From: an uncultured Halobacteriovorax sp.
GTDB taxonomy: Bacteria > Bdellovibrionota > Bacteriovoracia > Bacteriovoracales > Bacteriovoracaceae
NCBI GenBank assembly: GCA_913061265.1
Contig: CAJXVS010000001.1
Coordinates: forward strand, 434,001-498,000
DNA length: 64,000 nucleotides
Direction: 5' to 3'
Made by a program: the position numbers and the translations under genes. The notes under the pieces are model-generated. The model saw nothing but the letters and a program-made list of their open reading frames with translations, did no database searches and was not told the origin of the DNA. Of this stretch, positions 24,863 through 34,060 are shown one piece after another (the first letter of the stretch is position 1; each line of letters opens with the position of its first letter).

Positions 24863-25642
24863 ATGATCGAAGAAATGGCAAACATAGAAGAACATCCTAC
24901 CAAGCTGATTCATAGGTTGTCATTGCTCTACTTCGCCCTGATCGGAATTATCCTTTACTTAGTCATCGTTCCCGTCATTTTCCCCTTAAAGTTCATAAGT
25001 TTATTCTATAAAAAGGCTAATAACGCCTACTATTTAGTCATTCAAAAGTTCACTTTTATCTACCTCTTCTTAAGCCCATTAAAGCTTAAGATCATTGGGA
25101 CAGAGAAGCTCGAAGCCCTGCAAGATCAAGATTATGTCTTCGTCTCAAATCACAGGTCTCACCTCGACGTTTTTGTCCTCCTCTCTTTCATTAAAAAGCT
25201 AAGAGTCTTGGCCAATTCTTATATCTTTAAAGTTCCCGTACTTGGTTTGATGATGAGACTCTCAGGTCACTTTGAAGTTGAACCAGGGAATGTTGAGAAG
25301 TTTAATAAGGCCGTTCAAGATATCAAGCTTGCGGTTAAATTAAAGCAAAGTGTCTTGTTCTTCCCAGAGATGACCAGATGCCCTAAAGGCTTTCAAGGAA
25401 TTTCAAAGTTTAGACTGACTCCCTTTAAGCTGGCGCGGGATTTAAGTATCCCAGTAGTCCCTATTGTTTTAAAAGGAACAGACGGAGTCTGGCCAAGGGG
25501 TGTCTCCGCTCATGACTATCATTCAAAAGTAATAGTTACAGTCCTTGATCCCATTGATCCAAAGAACTTTGACTCGACTTCATCATTCTCTAAAGCTGTT
25601 AAAGAAAAGATGCTAGAGAGCTTTTCAGGTTCTCTGTCATGA
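24863..25642 (+). CDS. PlsC-type lysophospholipid acyltransferase
   Basis: About 259 aa, with one or two N-terminal membrane helices, the acyltransferase motif NHRSHLD (HX4D), and FFPEMTR where the family normally has FPEGTR (G to M). VVPIVLKGTDGVWP follows. The start is uncertain: ATGs at 24842, 24863 and 24875 are in frame; 24842 would overlap the divergent FabG start. It probably acylates a lipid anchor or the pigment head. Confidence 0.82.
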   Translation: MIEEMANIEEHPTKLIHRLSLLYFALIGIILYLVIVPVIFPLKFISLFYKKANNAYYLVIQKFTFIYLFLSPLKLKIIGTEKLEALQDQDYVFVSNHRSHLDVFVLLSFIKKLRVLANSYIFKVPVLGLMMRLSGHFEVEPGNVEKFNKAVQDIKLAVKLKQSVLFFPEMTRCPKGFQGISKFRLTPFKLARDLSIPVVPIVLKGTDGVWPRGVSAHDYHSKVIVTVLDPIDPKNFDSTSSFSKAVKEKMLESFSGSLS

Positions 25643-27645
25643 CTCCAAGACCGTTGATCTGTATTCCCACCTATAATAACTCCGAGACGATCGAGCAGGT
25701 CGTTATAGAATGCCTTAAAGAATCTCTTCTCCCCATCCTTATCCTCGACGATGGTTCACAGAACTTGGTTGAGGAAATCTTAGAGGGCTCTAACCATCCA
25801 GACCTAAAGGCCTCCCTAAAGAAGCGGATTAAGATCCACCGTTTCGAACAAAACCAAGGTAAGGGCGCGGCCATTCAAAAAGCATTTAAGCTAGCCTTAG
25901 AAGCTGCGCATACCCATTTGATTACAATAGATGGAGACGGTCAGCACAAGGCCTATGACTTAAAGAATATCGAAGCTGCCATAGAGAAAGACCCATGGTC
26001 TCTCATTATAGGAAAGAGAAAGTTCATTGGAGAGCATGTCCCTTCCTCTTCAAAGTTTGGGCGAAAGTTCTCAAATTTTTGGGTTAAGTATCAAACTTCA
26101 ACAAATATAGAGGATTCACAAAGTGGCTTTAGAAGTTATCCTTTGTTCTTTGTTCAAAACTTTAACTTCTTCACAAAGAAGTATGATTTTGAGATTGAAG
26201 TCTTAATTAGGCTCTTATGGAAAAAAGTCTTTGTGCAAGAGATTGAAGTTGATGTGTATTACCCGCCGCCAGAGATAAGAGTCTCTCACTTTGATAAACT
26301 ATGGGATAACGTAAAGATCTCCCTTCTTAATACTGTCTTAGTTATTGTCTCCCTATTAAAAGAGAACACGACCGGACTTAAGACAACTCTTTCTCTCGCG
26401 ACAGGTGTCTTCTTTGCAGTTCAGCCTATTTATGGACTACAAGTTTTCTTCCTAGGACTCGCTGCCTTTATCTTTAAACTAAATTTTTCCTTAATGTTCT
26501 TAGCCAGCCAAATTTCAATTCCCCCCCTCATTCCCTTATGGACCTACTTATCTTTGAAGATAGGTTTTTTCTTAACAGGAAAACCATTTTTTATCCCTCT
26601 AGAAGATATTACTCTAGAGTTAGCAAAAACCTTTTTATCCACTTGGGTTATAGGCAGTTTAGTTCTTGGTCTCCTTTTAGGTGGTGCGGTTATCTTAACC
26701 TCTCTCATTAAAGGCATAAAAAACACATCAAAGAACAAAGCATGGACAGGAAAGGATAGAGGCGGACGTTTTGGAAATGCCTTTATGAGAAAAGCCACTT
26801 TGCTCTTCGGTCCTAAGTTTGCTTATTTATTCTTGTATTTTATCGCTCCTTATTTCTATCTCTTTGCGATTAAAGGAAACTATGCTCAAAACATCTTCTT
26901 TAAACAGCTCTATCCCAAGACAGGTTTATTAAAGAGACAATTTCTCGTCTTAAAAACCTTTCTTAGTTTTGGGAAGATTCTGATCGATAATATCTATACT
27001 CAAAGTAACGGCGTTCATTCTTTTAAGTTTCTAAAGAATGGAAATGAAAACCTTAAGAAAGCTTTAGGATCAGGCAATGGACTTATCTTAGTTGGCGCTC
27101 ATATTGGCGGCTGGATGTTGGCCTCTAAGATCTTTCAAGATGAGTCGGACGCTCAAACAGAGGTTCGGATCAATATCGTTCAGTACAACGCAGGAGTAGG
27201 CCAGAGCTCTAGTGATAAGATTAAAGATGATGAATTAAATTATATAAACAGCTCAGATCAAGATAGCATCTTTAAGATCAACGGCGCCTTAAAGAAAAAT
27301 GAAGCCTTAGTCTTTATGGCCGATAGAAGAATGTCTAAGAATATAGAATTGATTCCTTTTCTAGGTAAGCTGGCGATCTTTGACTCGAGTCCCTTTAGGA
27401 TAGCTGTTATCAAGAAAGCTCCTATATGCTTAAGCCTTGCTTTTAAGAAGGATTCCGAGACATATGACTTCTATATATCTCCTCCTATAATTCAAGAGAT
27501 CAATGAGTCTCTCTCTAAAGATCAAGCGACCTTTAAGCTTATGCAGGAATACGTTGGATTTATGGAAGAGAGGCTTAAAAAGTATCCACACCAATGGTTT
27601 AACTTCTTCCCCTACTGGTCTTCTACTCAGTTGAGCGACTCTTAA
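25639..27645 (+). CDS. Fusion: GT2 glycosyltransferase + DUF2062 + LpxL-like acyltransferase
   Basis: The 668-aa protein has three parts. Residues 1-225 are a GT-A glycosyltransferase (PTYNNSETIEQVV, ILDDGS, TIDGDGQHKAYD, SGFRSYP). About 240-375 is a DUF2062 membrane unit (GVFFAVQPIYGLQVFFLG). About 385-668 is an LpxL/HtrB-like acyltransferase with LILVGAHIGGWMLASK in the active-site place. There the usual HX4E is HIGGWM, so the acid is replaced by Met. GT-acyltransferase fusions are typical of aryl-polyene clusters and would attach the pigment to a glycolipid. Confidence 0.85.
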   Translation: MTPRPLICIPTYNNSETIEQVVIECLKESLLPILILDDGSQNLVEEILEGSNHPDLKASLKKRIKIHRFEQNQGKGAAIQKAFKLALEAAHTHLITIDGDGQHKAYDLKNIEAAIEKDPWSLIIGKRKFIGEHVPSSSKFGRKFSNFWVKYQTSTNIEDSQSGFRSYPLFFVQNFNFFTKKYDFEIEVLIRLLWKKVFVQEIEVDVYYPPPEIRVSHFDKLWDNVKISLLNTVLVIVSLLKENTTGLKTTLSLATGVFFAVQPIYGLQVFFLGLAAFIFKLNFSLMFLASQISIPPLIPLWTYLSLKIGFFLTGKPFFIPLEDITLELAKTFLSTWVIGSLVLGLLLGGAVILTSLIKGIKNTSKNKAWTGKDRGGRFGNAFMRKATLLFGPKFAYLFLYFIAPYFYLFAIKGNYAQNIFFKQLYPKTGLLKRQFLVLKTFLSFGKILIDNIYTQSNGVHSFKFLKNGNENLKKALGSGNGLILVGAHIGGWMLASKIFQDESDAQTEVRINIVQYNAGVGQSSSDKIKDDELNYINSSDQDSIFKINGALKKNEALVFMADRRMSKNIELIPFLGKLAIFDSSPFRIAVIKKAPICLSLAFKKDSETYDFYISPPIIQEINESLSKDQATFKLMQEYVGFMEERLKKYPHQWFNFFPYWSSTQLSDS

Positions 27646-27805
27646 GGCTAAAGAGACTCAAGAGATTGATGATCAAAAGAGTATAAACAGCAAAACTAGA
27701 GACTTGTGCCGGTATCTTTAATTCAAAGCGAAGAGCCATGATTAAGCAGCTTATCAATAAAATAAGCGCCACTAAAAGAATTCTTAATTTACTAACCTTT
27801 TTCAT
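27623..27805 (-). CDS. Small membrane protein at the end of the export operon
   Basis: The 60-aa protein has two hydrophobic helices and a basic start (MKKVSKLRILLVALILLISC). It overlaps the upstream lipoprotein gene by 14 bp and the convergent GT fusion by 23 bp. The tight position at the end of the operon supports a real gene, but no family is recognised and it could be a spurious frame. Confidence 0.5.
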   Translation of the reverse strand: MKKVSKLRILLVALILLISCLIMALRFELKIPAQVSSFAVYTLLIINLLSLFSLKSRSTE

Positions 27806-28295
27806 AACGACTCAATTTTACTTTAATATTTAGGCCTGATTTTTCCTTGATAATAATAAGATTAGGCCTCGCTTTCTCTTTAAAATGATAAGATAAATCA
27901 AGAGGCCCTATCTTCTCATTACAGACTTCAAGCTTACAGTTCATAAAGCCAGTCTCATACCAATGAGTAAAGAGATCCATCATCTTTAAAAACTGAAATT
28001 TCTTAACAGGTAAGATCTTCTCATTATAATAATAGTCCCTTGAACCCATCTTTTTATTTAAACTATAGTTAAAGATAGTATTACCAAGATCTCCAATGGC
28101 AACAATCTTCAACTCACTGCGAGTAACCTTATTAATTCCCTTGAATTGAATCTTTTTCTTATTCGGAAATTCAACAGTTACATCGTGATAATAGATTCCC
28201 GTTACACTAGGAGCAAAGCTCTCTTCCTTTTTAGAGTTAAAGGCACAGGAGTTTAAGAGAAAAAGAAGAACAAAGGTATTTAGCAGCTTATTCAT
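27792..28295 (-). CDS. DUF3261-like lipoprotein of aryl-polyene clusters
   Basis: The 167-aa protein has a lipobox (LFLLNSC-AF) and a beta-rich mature domain. Its place after MMPL and LolA-like genes matches the DUF3261 lipoprotein of enterobacterial aryl-polyene clusters, probably part of pigment transfer to the outer membrane. The sequence match is by general features only. It overlaps the C45-type gene by 8 bp. Confidence 0.65.
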   Translation of the reverse strand: MNKLLNTFVLLFLLNSCAFNSKKEESFAPSVTGIYYHDVTVEFPNKKKIQFKGINKVTRSELKIVAIGDLGNTIFNYSLNKKMGSRDYYYNEKILPVKKFQFLKMMDLFTHWYETGFMNCKLEVCNEKIGPLDLSYHFKEKARPNLIIIKEKSGLNIKVKLSRYEKG

Positions 28296-29874
28296 TTAAG
28301 AGCCCTTTTAAGTATTCAGCCTTTTTCAAAAAGGCGGGTTTCTGACCTAAGGCCAGCTTCCAGTATTTCTTAGCTAGGTTCAGATCTTCCTTACAAGTTT
28401 TATAATAATTTCCCATAACAAGACTTATTTCATAATGATCGATCTTATTATTTTTAAAAGTTTTTATTTGATCTTCTGCGAGGGTACATTCTTTATTATC
28501 TATAGATTCTTGCACCCTAGGAAGCCCTTCTAAAAGCTTCGATATGTTTCTATACTCAGCACTAGAGAGATCTTCTTCTTGTTTTAAAACTGTAGCGATA
28601 ACAGGCCTTCTTTTATCAAAACTCTCGGTTAAGTCATAACCAATATAGTCCCCACTGGTGCCATCTGCGTTTGAGACATAAAAGGTATTTTCTTTTGTAT
28701 CAAAGAGAATCGAATGAGAAGCGATAAGGGCGTCAATAGTTCCTCTATTACCAATTCGAGGCTTAGCTTCCTTATAAAGGCTTTTATCTCTTAAGATACT
28801 TAAGACGCTTTTTATACCCTCTTCATGATCGACTTGTTCTAAGAGTTCAACTCCACGCTTATACCTATGCATCGTCGTTAATTCATTGATCCTCTTAATA
28901 TTTACCTTATCTTCTTTAAACTCAGGGCTTTCTAAATGATTTGAAAGGACAAAGGAGTTTGATTTTTGAATAAAGATTTGTTTTGATGGAGAATTTTCAA
29001 CAGTGATGACTTCTCCGGTTTTCCTATCCGCTATAACAAAGACTTCTGTTATAAAGGGCTTTTGCTCTAGGATAATTTCCTGAGCTTCTTTAATCGAAGA
29101 GGCCTTTAAGAGGATATTCTTAACAATTATAGTCGTCGGAGTTCCTAATCGAGAAAAACTATCTGAGCCCGCTGCATTGATAGAGGCGTAGATCCCTTGA
29201 GAGTTTACACCAGTGACGACTCCTACCATCCCGGCCCAAATAACAGAGAGATAATCATGACCTACTTTGGGGAAGCTCCATTTAAGAATCTTCTTATCAT
29301 CAAAGATGTTCTCAATATCAAAATCAAAGTTTCTTCCTATTACCCAGGATTGATCTTCATTTTTGATCGCCGCAACAAAGCATCCTGCATCAGAGAAGTC
29401 TTCATCAACGAACAACTGCCCTACTTCGTGAAGGATATGATAAGCCGCTTGTCTCGTTAGAGGGTCTGCCAAGTAGTTATATTCTTCAGGGGCGTGGATA
29501 GAGACTCCTTGCATTTCTTTTAAGGAATCTTGATCGATATGCTCTTCAAGCCCATAAAACCAAATCATGGCCCCATGAAAGAAAAGTTTTTGCACAAAGA
29601 AGTTAGGAATAAAACTCTTAAACTTCTCTAATAACTTATTCTCCTGAAGTAATAAGAGGTCTTTAGTTAGCCTAGAGAATTCAAGTCCTCGCTTATAACT
29701 AGATCCTTCTAGAACAATATGGGTATGGCCACTCTCGCCTGTTTTTATCAACTGCCCTTCAATCCCAATAAGATCCTTTTCCGTAAGTGAAAGAGGTGCC
29801 ACCACCCCTATGTGTAGAGTAAGAACATAAAGATTTAAAAAAAGGAGTAAAAGCAGAGCTAAGTTCTTAAGCAT
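28288..29874 (-). CDS. C45-type Ntn-hydrolase / acyltransferase
   Basis: The 528-aa protein has an N-terminal signal anchor (ALLLLLFLNLYVLTLHIGV), so it faces the periplasm. The core fits acyl-CoA:6-aminopenicillanate acyltransferase and phospholipase-B-like hydrolases: Cys165 in DAGCFVAAI followed by WVIGRNFDFD and GMVGVVTGVNSQGIYASINAAGSD. In this family self-cleavage before the Cys makes the active N-terminal nucleophile. It lies between MMPL and lipoprotein genes, overlapping both. Hydrolysis or transfer of an acyl (pigment) group is an inference. Confidence 0.78.
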   Translation of the reverse strand: MLKNLALLLLLFLNLYVLTLHIGVVAPLSLTEKDLIGIEGQLIKTGESGHTHIVLEGSSYKRGLEFSRLTKDLLLLQENKLLEKFKSFIPNFFVQKLFFHGAMIWFYGLEEHIDQDSLKEMQGVSIHAPEEYNYLADPLTRQAAYHILHEVGQLFVDEDFSDAGCFVAAIKNEDQSWVIGRNFDFDIENIFDDKKILKWSFPKVGHDYLSVIWAGMVGVVTGVNSQGIYASINAAGSDSFSRLGTPTTIIVKNILLKASSIKEAQEIILEQKPFITEVFVIADRKTGEVITVENSPSKQIFIQKSNSFVLSNHLESPEFKEDKVNIKRINELTTMHRYKRGVELLEQVDHEEGIKSVLSILRDKSLYKEAKPRIGNRGTIDALIASHSILFDTKENTFYVSNADGTSGDYIGYDLTESFDKRRPVIATVLKQEEDLSSAEYRNISKLLEGLPRVQESIDNKECTLAEDQIKTFKNNKIDHYEISLVMGNYYKTCKEDLNLAKKYWKLALGQKPAFLKKAEYLKGLLNE

Positions 29875-31978
29875 CCTCTCTCCATTTCATAAAGCTTGGT
29901 ACGATAAAGAAAGAGCAATAGAAGACCCCTGCCAGCCCAATAGTGATAACGATCCCTAAGTCTTTCAAGATATTATGATCACAAAAGATAAGTGGTAGAA
30001 AACCAATTAAGGAGGAGAACCATGAAAGGACAAGCCCCGTATTGATTCCTTCACCTAAATCAGCTTCATCGTTTTTATAAATAAAAGAGTCTGTAGTGAA
30101 GATGCCATAGTCTACACTTAGGCCATAGATTAAGAAGAGCCCTACAATTGACATAAAGCTTACTTCAAAATGAAAGATAAATTGTAAGAGAAAGAAAAGC
30201 CCCATCGAAAAGAAGAAAGGCAGCACGCAAGAGATCACATGATAAATATTTCGGTATCTATAAAAGAGGATGAAGAAGATAAACACAAAGGCGATGAGCC
30301 CTAAGATCAAGAGCTCATCCATTATCATGGAAGTAAAGTCCTTCATGATCTCATGGACTGTTCGTGCATTAAGGATTGAACTTAGAATAAGTTTCTCTTG
30401 TTCAGGATTGGCTGAGAACCACATAGAGATGATCTTACCTTCATGCTCTAGATGACTAATAAACTTAGGGGTTACTTTTTCATCAAAGGAGTCTAATAGG
30501 GAAAGCTCCTTAAAAAAAGGAGCAAAGACTTTTAAGCTTTGCTTAGGAATTTTTGAGAGGTCTTCTCTAAGAGACTTCCAAGAATTGAAGTTCCTTAATT
30601 GATCTTCCCTACTTGGTAGGTATTTATAAATCCCGTCGTGGTTAACTTCCGCTTTTTTAAGAACGAGATAATCATTTTGAATGCTCAACTTATCTTTAGC
30701 ATCGTAGATCTTAAAAAAGAACTTCTTCTTCCCGAGGTTTGTATAGACCCAAGAGCGCGCCGCTTCAGTTTCTTTCTTGATAAAATCAAAGCGGTACATT
30801 CCAAGTTCAAAATTAGTCAAAAAGATGGAGACAAAGCCCGCTAGGATGACAATAAGACTAAGAAGGTGAAGCTTACTGCCTTTAAAGCTCAGTTTACTTA
30901 AGTAGTTAATCTCAACCTTATTTTGAATAAATTTAGTAATAAGAAATGATAGTAAGATACCGATTGAAGAGTAGAACATCATCTGTCTTATCAAAGGAAT
31001 TGAACTCGTAAGTAAGACTAGGAAAACGGCTAAAGTCGTAATCAGTCCATAAAAGTTGGTGCGCCAAACCTGCTTTTTAGAAGGGCTAAAAAAGGCATGT
31101 AGACCATAGTCTACTCCAAGACCGATAATCCCTACCCCGAAGGCCAAGGTTAAAGCATGGATCTTTCCAAAGACAATAATGGTTATTCCCGCAGAGATTA
31201 AACAAGAGATAAGAGCCGGAATAAAGACGATCAAGGCCTTAGCAATGCCTAGTTTTATGAGCATAAGGATAAGGAGGATAACCAGAGCAATTGTCATCAA
31301 TGTGACTGTCTTAAGATCTAGTTGAATCTGAGATTTATTTTCAAGGTGGCTTTGATGGGCGCCTATCATGACCCCACCTAATGGATTTATTGTCTTTACG
31401 AGGATCGAGGTTTTCTCCATCTCTGAACCTGTAAAGCTTAATTCAATAGGAATAAGAACCTTTTCAGAACCCATAACTCTTAAGAGTCCCTCTTGCAGCT
31501 CAAAGTTTCCAAATTGGTTTGACCTAACAAGTTTCCAGTAGCGAGACTTACTATCAACGGGATCAAGGCGAGAGAGTTTAAAAAGCTCCCTCCCCTCACT
31601 TCCCATTAAGTAACTCATCTTATTTAACTCGTACTCAGACTGATTAATAAGTTCGCTGATTGAGGGGGCTTGAAACAAATAGAACTGACTCTTAAGCCAG
31701 CTCTCTACCTTGCCAGAATATTCTTGAATCTTAGGCAAACAGACTGCGGATACCACTAGGTCTTTAAGAGCTTTTAACTTTGAACAGGCCTTAAGAGCGG
31801 AGTCTACATCTGGAAAGACTAAGTAATTCCATGAGCCAATATTGAAGCTCTCAAGTTCACTAATGGTCTTTTCAATCTTAGAGGGAAAGAAATAGCCTTT
31901 TGGTGAACTCTCTATCTTGTTGCAGGAGCTAAAGAGTAAGATAAAAAATAAGGCTATAAGAAGTTTTCTATCTTTCAT
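29867..31978 (-). CDS. MMPL/RND-family exporter
   Basis: The 703-aa protein begins with a signal-type segment ending at Cys19 (LLFSSC) and shows the duplicated RND plan: helix, periplasmic domain, five-helix bundle with GVGIIGLGVDYGLHAFF, then a second domain and bundle with LIYGLSVDYGIFTTD. Aryl-polyene clusters always carry such an exporter (ApeM-type), which is thought to extract the product from the inner membrane. It overlaps the LolA-like gene by 11 bp and the C45 gene by 8 bp. Confidence 0.88.
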   Translation of the reverse strand: MKDRKLLIALFFILLFSSCNKIESSPKGYFFPSKIEKTISELESFNIGSWNYLVFPDVDSALKACSKLKALKDLVVSAVCLPKIQEYSGKVESWLKSQFYLFQAPSISELINQSEYELNKMSYLMGSEGRELFKLSRLDPVDSKSRYWKLVRSNQFGNFELQEGLLRVMGSEKVLIPIELSFTGSEMEKTSILVKTINPLGGVMIGAHQSHLENKSQIQLDLKTVTLMTIALVILLILMLIKLGIAKALIVFIPALISCLISAGITIIVFGKIHALTLAFGVGIIGLGVDYGLHAFFSPSKKQVWRTNFYGLITTLAVFLVLLTSSIPLIRQMMFYSSIGILLSFLITKFIQNKVEINYLSKLSFKGSKLHLLSLIVILAGFVSIFLTNFELGMYRFDFIKKETEAARSWVYTNLGKKKFFFKIYDAKDKLSIQNDYLVLKKAEVNHDGIYKYLPSREDQLRNFNSWKSLREDLSKIPKQSLKVFAPFFKELSLLDSFDEKVTPKFISHLEHEGKIISMWFSANPEQEKLILSSILNARTVHEIMKDFTSMIMDELLILGLIAFVFIFFILFYRYRNIYHVISCVLPFFFSMGLFFLLQFIFHFEVSFMSIVGLFLIYGLSVDYGIFTTDSFIYKNDEADLGEGINTGLVLSWFSSLIGFLPLIFCDHNILKDLGIVITIGLAGVFYCSFFIVPSFMKWREDA

Positions 31979-32537
31979 AAGTTATTTTTGATTCTTCAAA
32001 TTCAAAACTTAGCCTATCCCCGCTTGTCTCAAATAAAATTAACTTAGAGATTGGGTCACTTAAACCGAGCTTGATCTCTATCTTCTTAAAGAAAGTATTT
32101 TCATCCTTAGGTGTAAAACGAAAGAGGCGTTTTCCTATATTTTTAACGTCGTAGTTCTTTTGAACAAAGTCCACATCCATCTTTATCCAGCCACGCAGAT
32201 GAAGGATCGGCCCCACCATCGCCTTTCCAACCTTTGACAAAGACATCTCAGACTTCTTAGTCTTCCCTTCAAAAAGAGTGACCTTATCTTTATCGATTGT
32301 GAATTTGATTGGTTTTCCTGAAGTAACTGTCCATTCTAAGAGATCAGGTTTATTGAAATAGAGTGTCCCTTTTGAAGACAGGGTTAAGTCCATGCTTGGT
32401 AAGAACTTCTCTTGTTTAAACTTTGCCCGAATACTTTTCATCTTCGAGTACTTATCCCAGTGCGTTAACCACGTATTATCTTGAGACCTAGCGGCACTTG
32501 AAAATAATATGATGCTTAGGAATAGTATCCATTTCAT
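31968..32537 (-). CDS. LolA-like periplasmic carrier
   Basis: The 189-aa protein has a signal peptide (MKWILFLSIILFSSAARSQ) and LolA features: MKSIRAKFKQEKFLPSM, LSSKGTLYFNKPDLLEW, and FRFTPKDENTFFKKIEIKL. LolA-like proteins shuttle lipid-modified cargo across the periplasm; in aryl-polyene operons they are paired with the MMPL exporter. It is the first gene of the export operon. Confidence 0.86.
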   Translation of the reverse strand: MKWILFLSIILFSSAARSQDNTWLTHWDKYSKMKSIRAKFKQEKFLPSMDLTLSSKGTLYFNKPDLLEWTVTSGKPIKFTIDKDKVTLFEGKTKKSEMSLSKVGKAMVGPILHLRGWIKMDVDFVQKNYDVKNIGKRLFRFTPKDENTFFKKIEIKLGLSDPISKLILFETSGDRLSFEFEESKITYER

Positions 32538-32624
32538 AGGTCACTTCACGTTTTAGGTGGACTTAACTTATCTAGATTTTTATAATTTCGATAATAGTCG
32601 CATAAAGCCAAAAAAGGAAGCAGC

Positions 32625-32885
32625 ATGTCCATCTCAGACCCACAGCTAAAAGAAATTGCAGAGCTTATTATTTCAGCCGTTGGTCTTCCTGAATCAATCA
32701 TGGATGAACTTAGCAATGAGAGTAAACTCTCAGAAGCCCCCTTCGCATTAGACTCTATCGATATCCTAGAAATCGTCGCCACTGTGGAAGATCAATTTAA
32801 GATTCAAGTTGTTGACGCAAAAGAAGGAGCGGAGCATTTTCAAAGCCTCCAATCTATTTCTCAATTTATAAATTCAAAGAAATGA
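32625..32885 (+). CDS. Acyl carrier protein 2
   Basis: The 86-aa ACP has the modification site Ser44 in PFALDSIDILEIVATVEDQF and an AAGGAAG ribosome-binding site. It begins a plus-strand operon with a ketosynthase, a KS-like protein, a deacetylase and an enoyl reductase (4-bp ATGA overlap with the next gene). It is diverged from ACP 1, so the two may carry different intermediates. Confidence 0.92.
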   Translation: MSISDPQLKEIAELIISAVGLPESIMDELSNESKLSEAPFALDSIDILEIVATVEDQFKIQVVDAKEGAEHFQSLQSISQFINSKK

Positions 32886-34060
32886 AGACTCCCAATGAGA
32901 CCTTAATAACCGGTATAGGAGTCTTATCTCCTTCAGGAATTGGCGCAGAGGCTCTATGGGAAGACTGTCTTAATAAAAAGAGTCAAACCTCTGATGGGCT
33001 TGGTTGTATTAGTGATAAGGACTTTAAAAGTCTTTGCTCTCTTGTTAACGAAAGCCCTTGGCTAAAGAAGAAGCCTCTAAGCTTAGAGAGAAGTTTATAC
33101 TTTAGCCTCTACTCAATCATAAGCGCCATCAGTGATGCTGGTTGGAAAGAGTTCAATCAAAGTGATGTCCTTTTAATTGGGACTACAACAGGACAGCTTA
33201 GCTCCTGGGAAACCAAGTTCATTGATCTCTGTCAAAAAAAACTTGAGGAAGAAGACCTTTCTTACTTAGATAAACAGCCACTTGGAAACTTAGGCGATTC
33301 TCTTAGAGAAGCCTTATCCTTTCCTGGCAAGATTCATATTATCTCTTCGGCCTGTAGCGCTTCTACTCAAGCTCTTGGAATGGCCCATGACTATTTGAAC
33401 TCAAAGCGCTCTGAAAGAGTTATTGTTGGGGGCGTAGAAGAACTGGGACAACTGACCATAAAAGGCTTTGGTTCTTTAAAGCTCTTATCAAATAAGTCCT
33501 GCACTCCTTTTGATCAAGAACGAAGTGGAATCAACCTCTCTGAAGGCTCTGCATTTTATACCTTTGAAAAGAAGAGTTTGATGAGGCCCCACGCTTATAT
33601 CGTAGGGGGAAGAACCTTTTTAGACTCTTATCATATGACTTCCCCGCATCCTGAAGGAAGAGGCTATAAAAGATCAATTATTGAATCTTTAAAGCAAGCT
33701 GATATTACAAGTGATGAGATAGACCTTGTTCACGCTCATGGAACAGGCACCTTTAATAATGATCAAGCAGAGGCCAACGCTATTGGCGAGATCATAGGAG
33801 CAAGCACTCCGGTTATAAGCACTAAAGGTGTTCACGGTCATGCCCTCGGAGCAAGTGGTGCCATTGAGCTCTCTCTTTGTATTCAAATTCTCAAGAGTGC
33901 GATGATCCCACCTATTACGGGATTAAATAATGTTGATCCTGAGTTTAAATTACTGCTTCCTAAAGAAAAAATTGAAAGAAAGGTTACCTACCTCTTAAAG
34001 TCCACCTTAGGTTTTGGTGGGGTCAACTCCTCCATCATTCTTAAAGGAGTGGCACAATGA
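32882..34060 (+). CDS. Beta-ketoacyl-ACP synthase 3
   Basis: The 392-aa ketosynthase has Cys158 in IISSACSASTQALGMA, His in HAHGTGTFNNDQAEA and His in KGVHGHALGASGAIEL. The C-terminal TLGFGGVNSSIIL is typical. It overlaps both ACP 2 and the KS-like protein by 4 bp, suggesting a fixed ACP-KS-CLF set distinct from the minus-strand set. Confidence 0.9.
   Translation: MKTPNETLITGIGVLSPSGIGAEALWEDCLNKKSQTSDGLGCISDKDFKSLCSLVNESPWLKKKPLSLERSLYFSLYSIISAISDAGWKEFNQSDVLLIGTTTGQLSSWETKFIDLCQKKLEEEDLSYLDKQPLGNLGDSLREALSFPGKIHIISSACSASTQALGMAHDYLNSKRSERVIVGGVEELGQLTIKGFGSLKLLSNKSCTPFDQERSGINLSEGSAFYTFEKKSLMRPHAYIVGGRTFLDSYHMTSPHPEGRGYKRSIIESLKQADITSDEIDLVHAHGTGTFNNDQAEANAIGEIIGASTPVISTKGVHGHALGASGAIELSLCIQILKSAMIPPITGLNNVDPEFKLLLPKEKIERKVTYLLKSTLGFGGVNSSIILKGVAQ

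Noticed and set aside
32546-32782. Minus-strand frame opposite ACP 2
   Set aside because: It is antisense to a clear ACP gene and has no family features.
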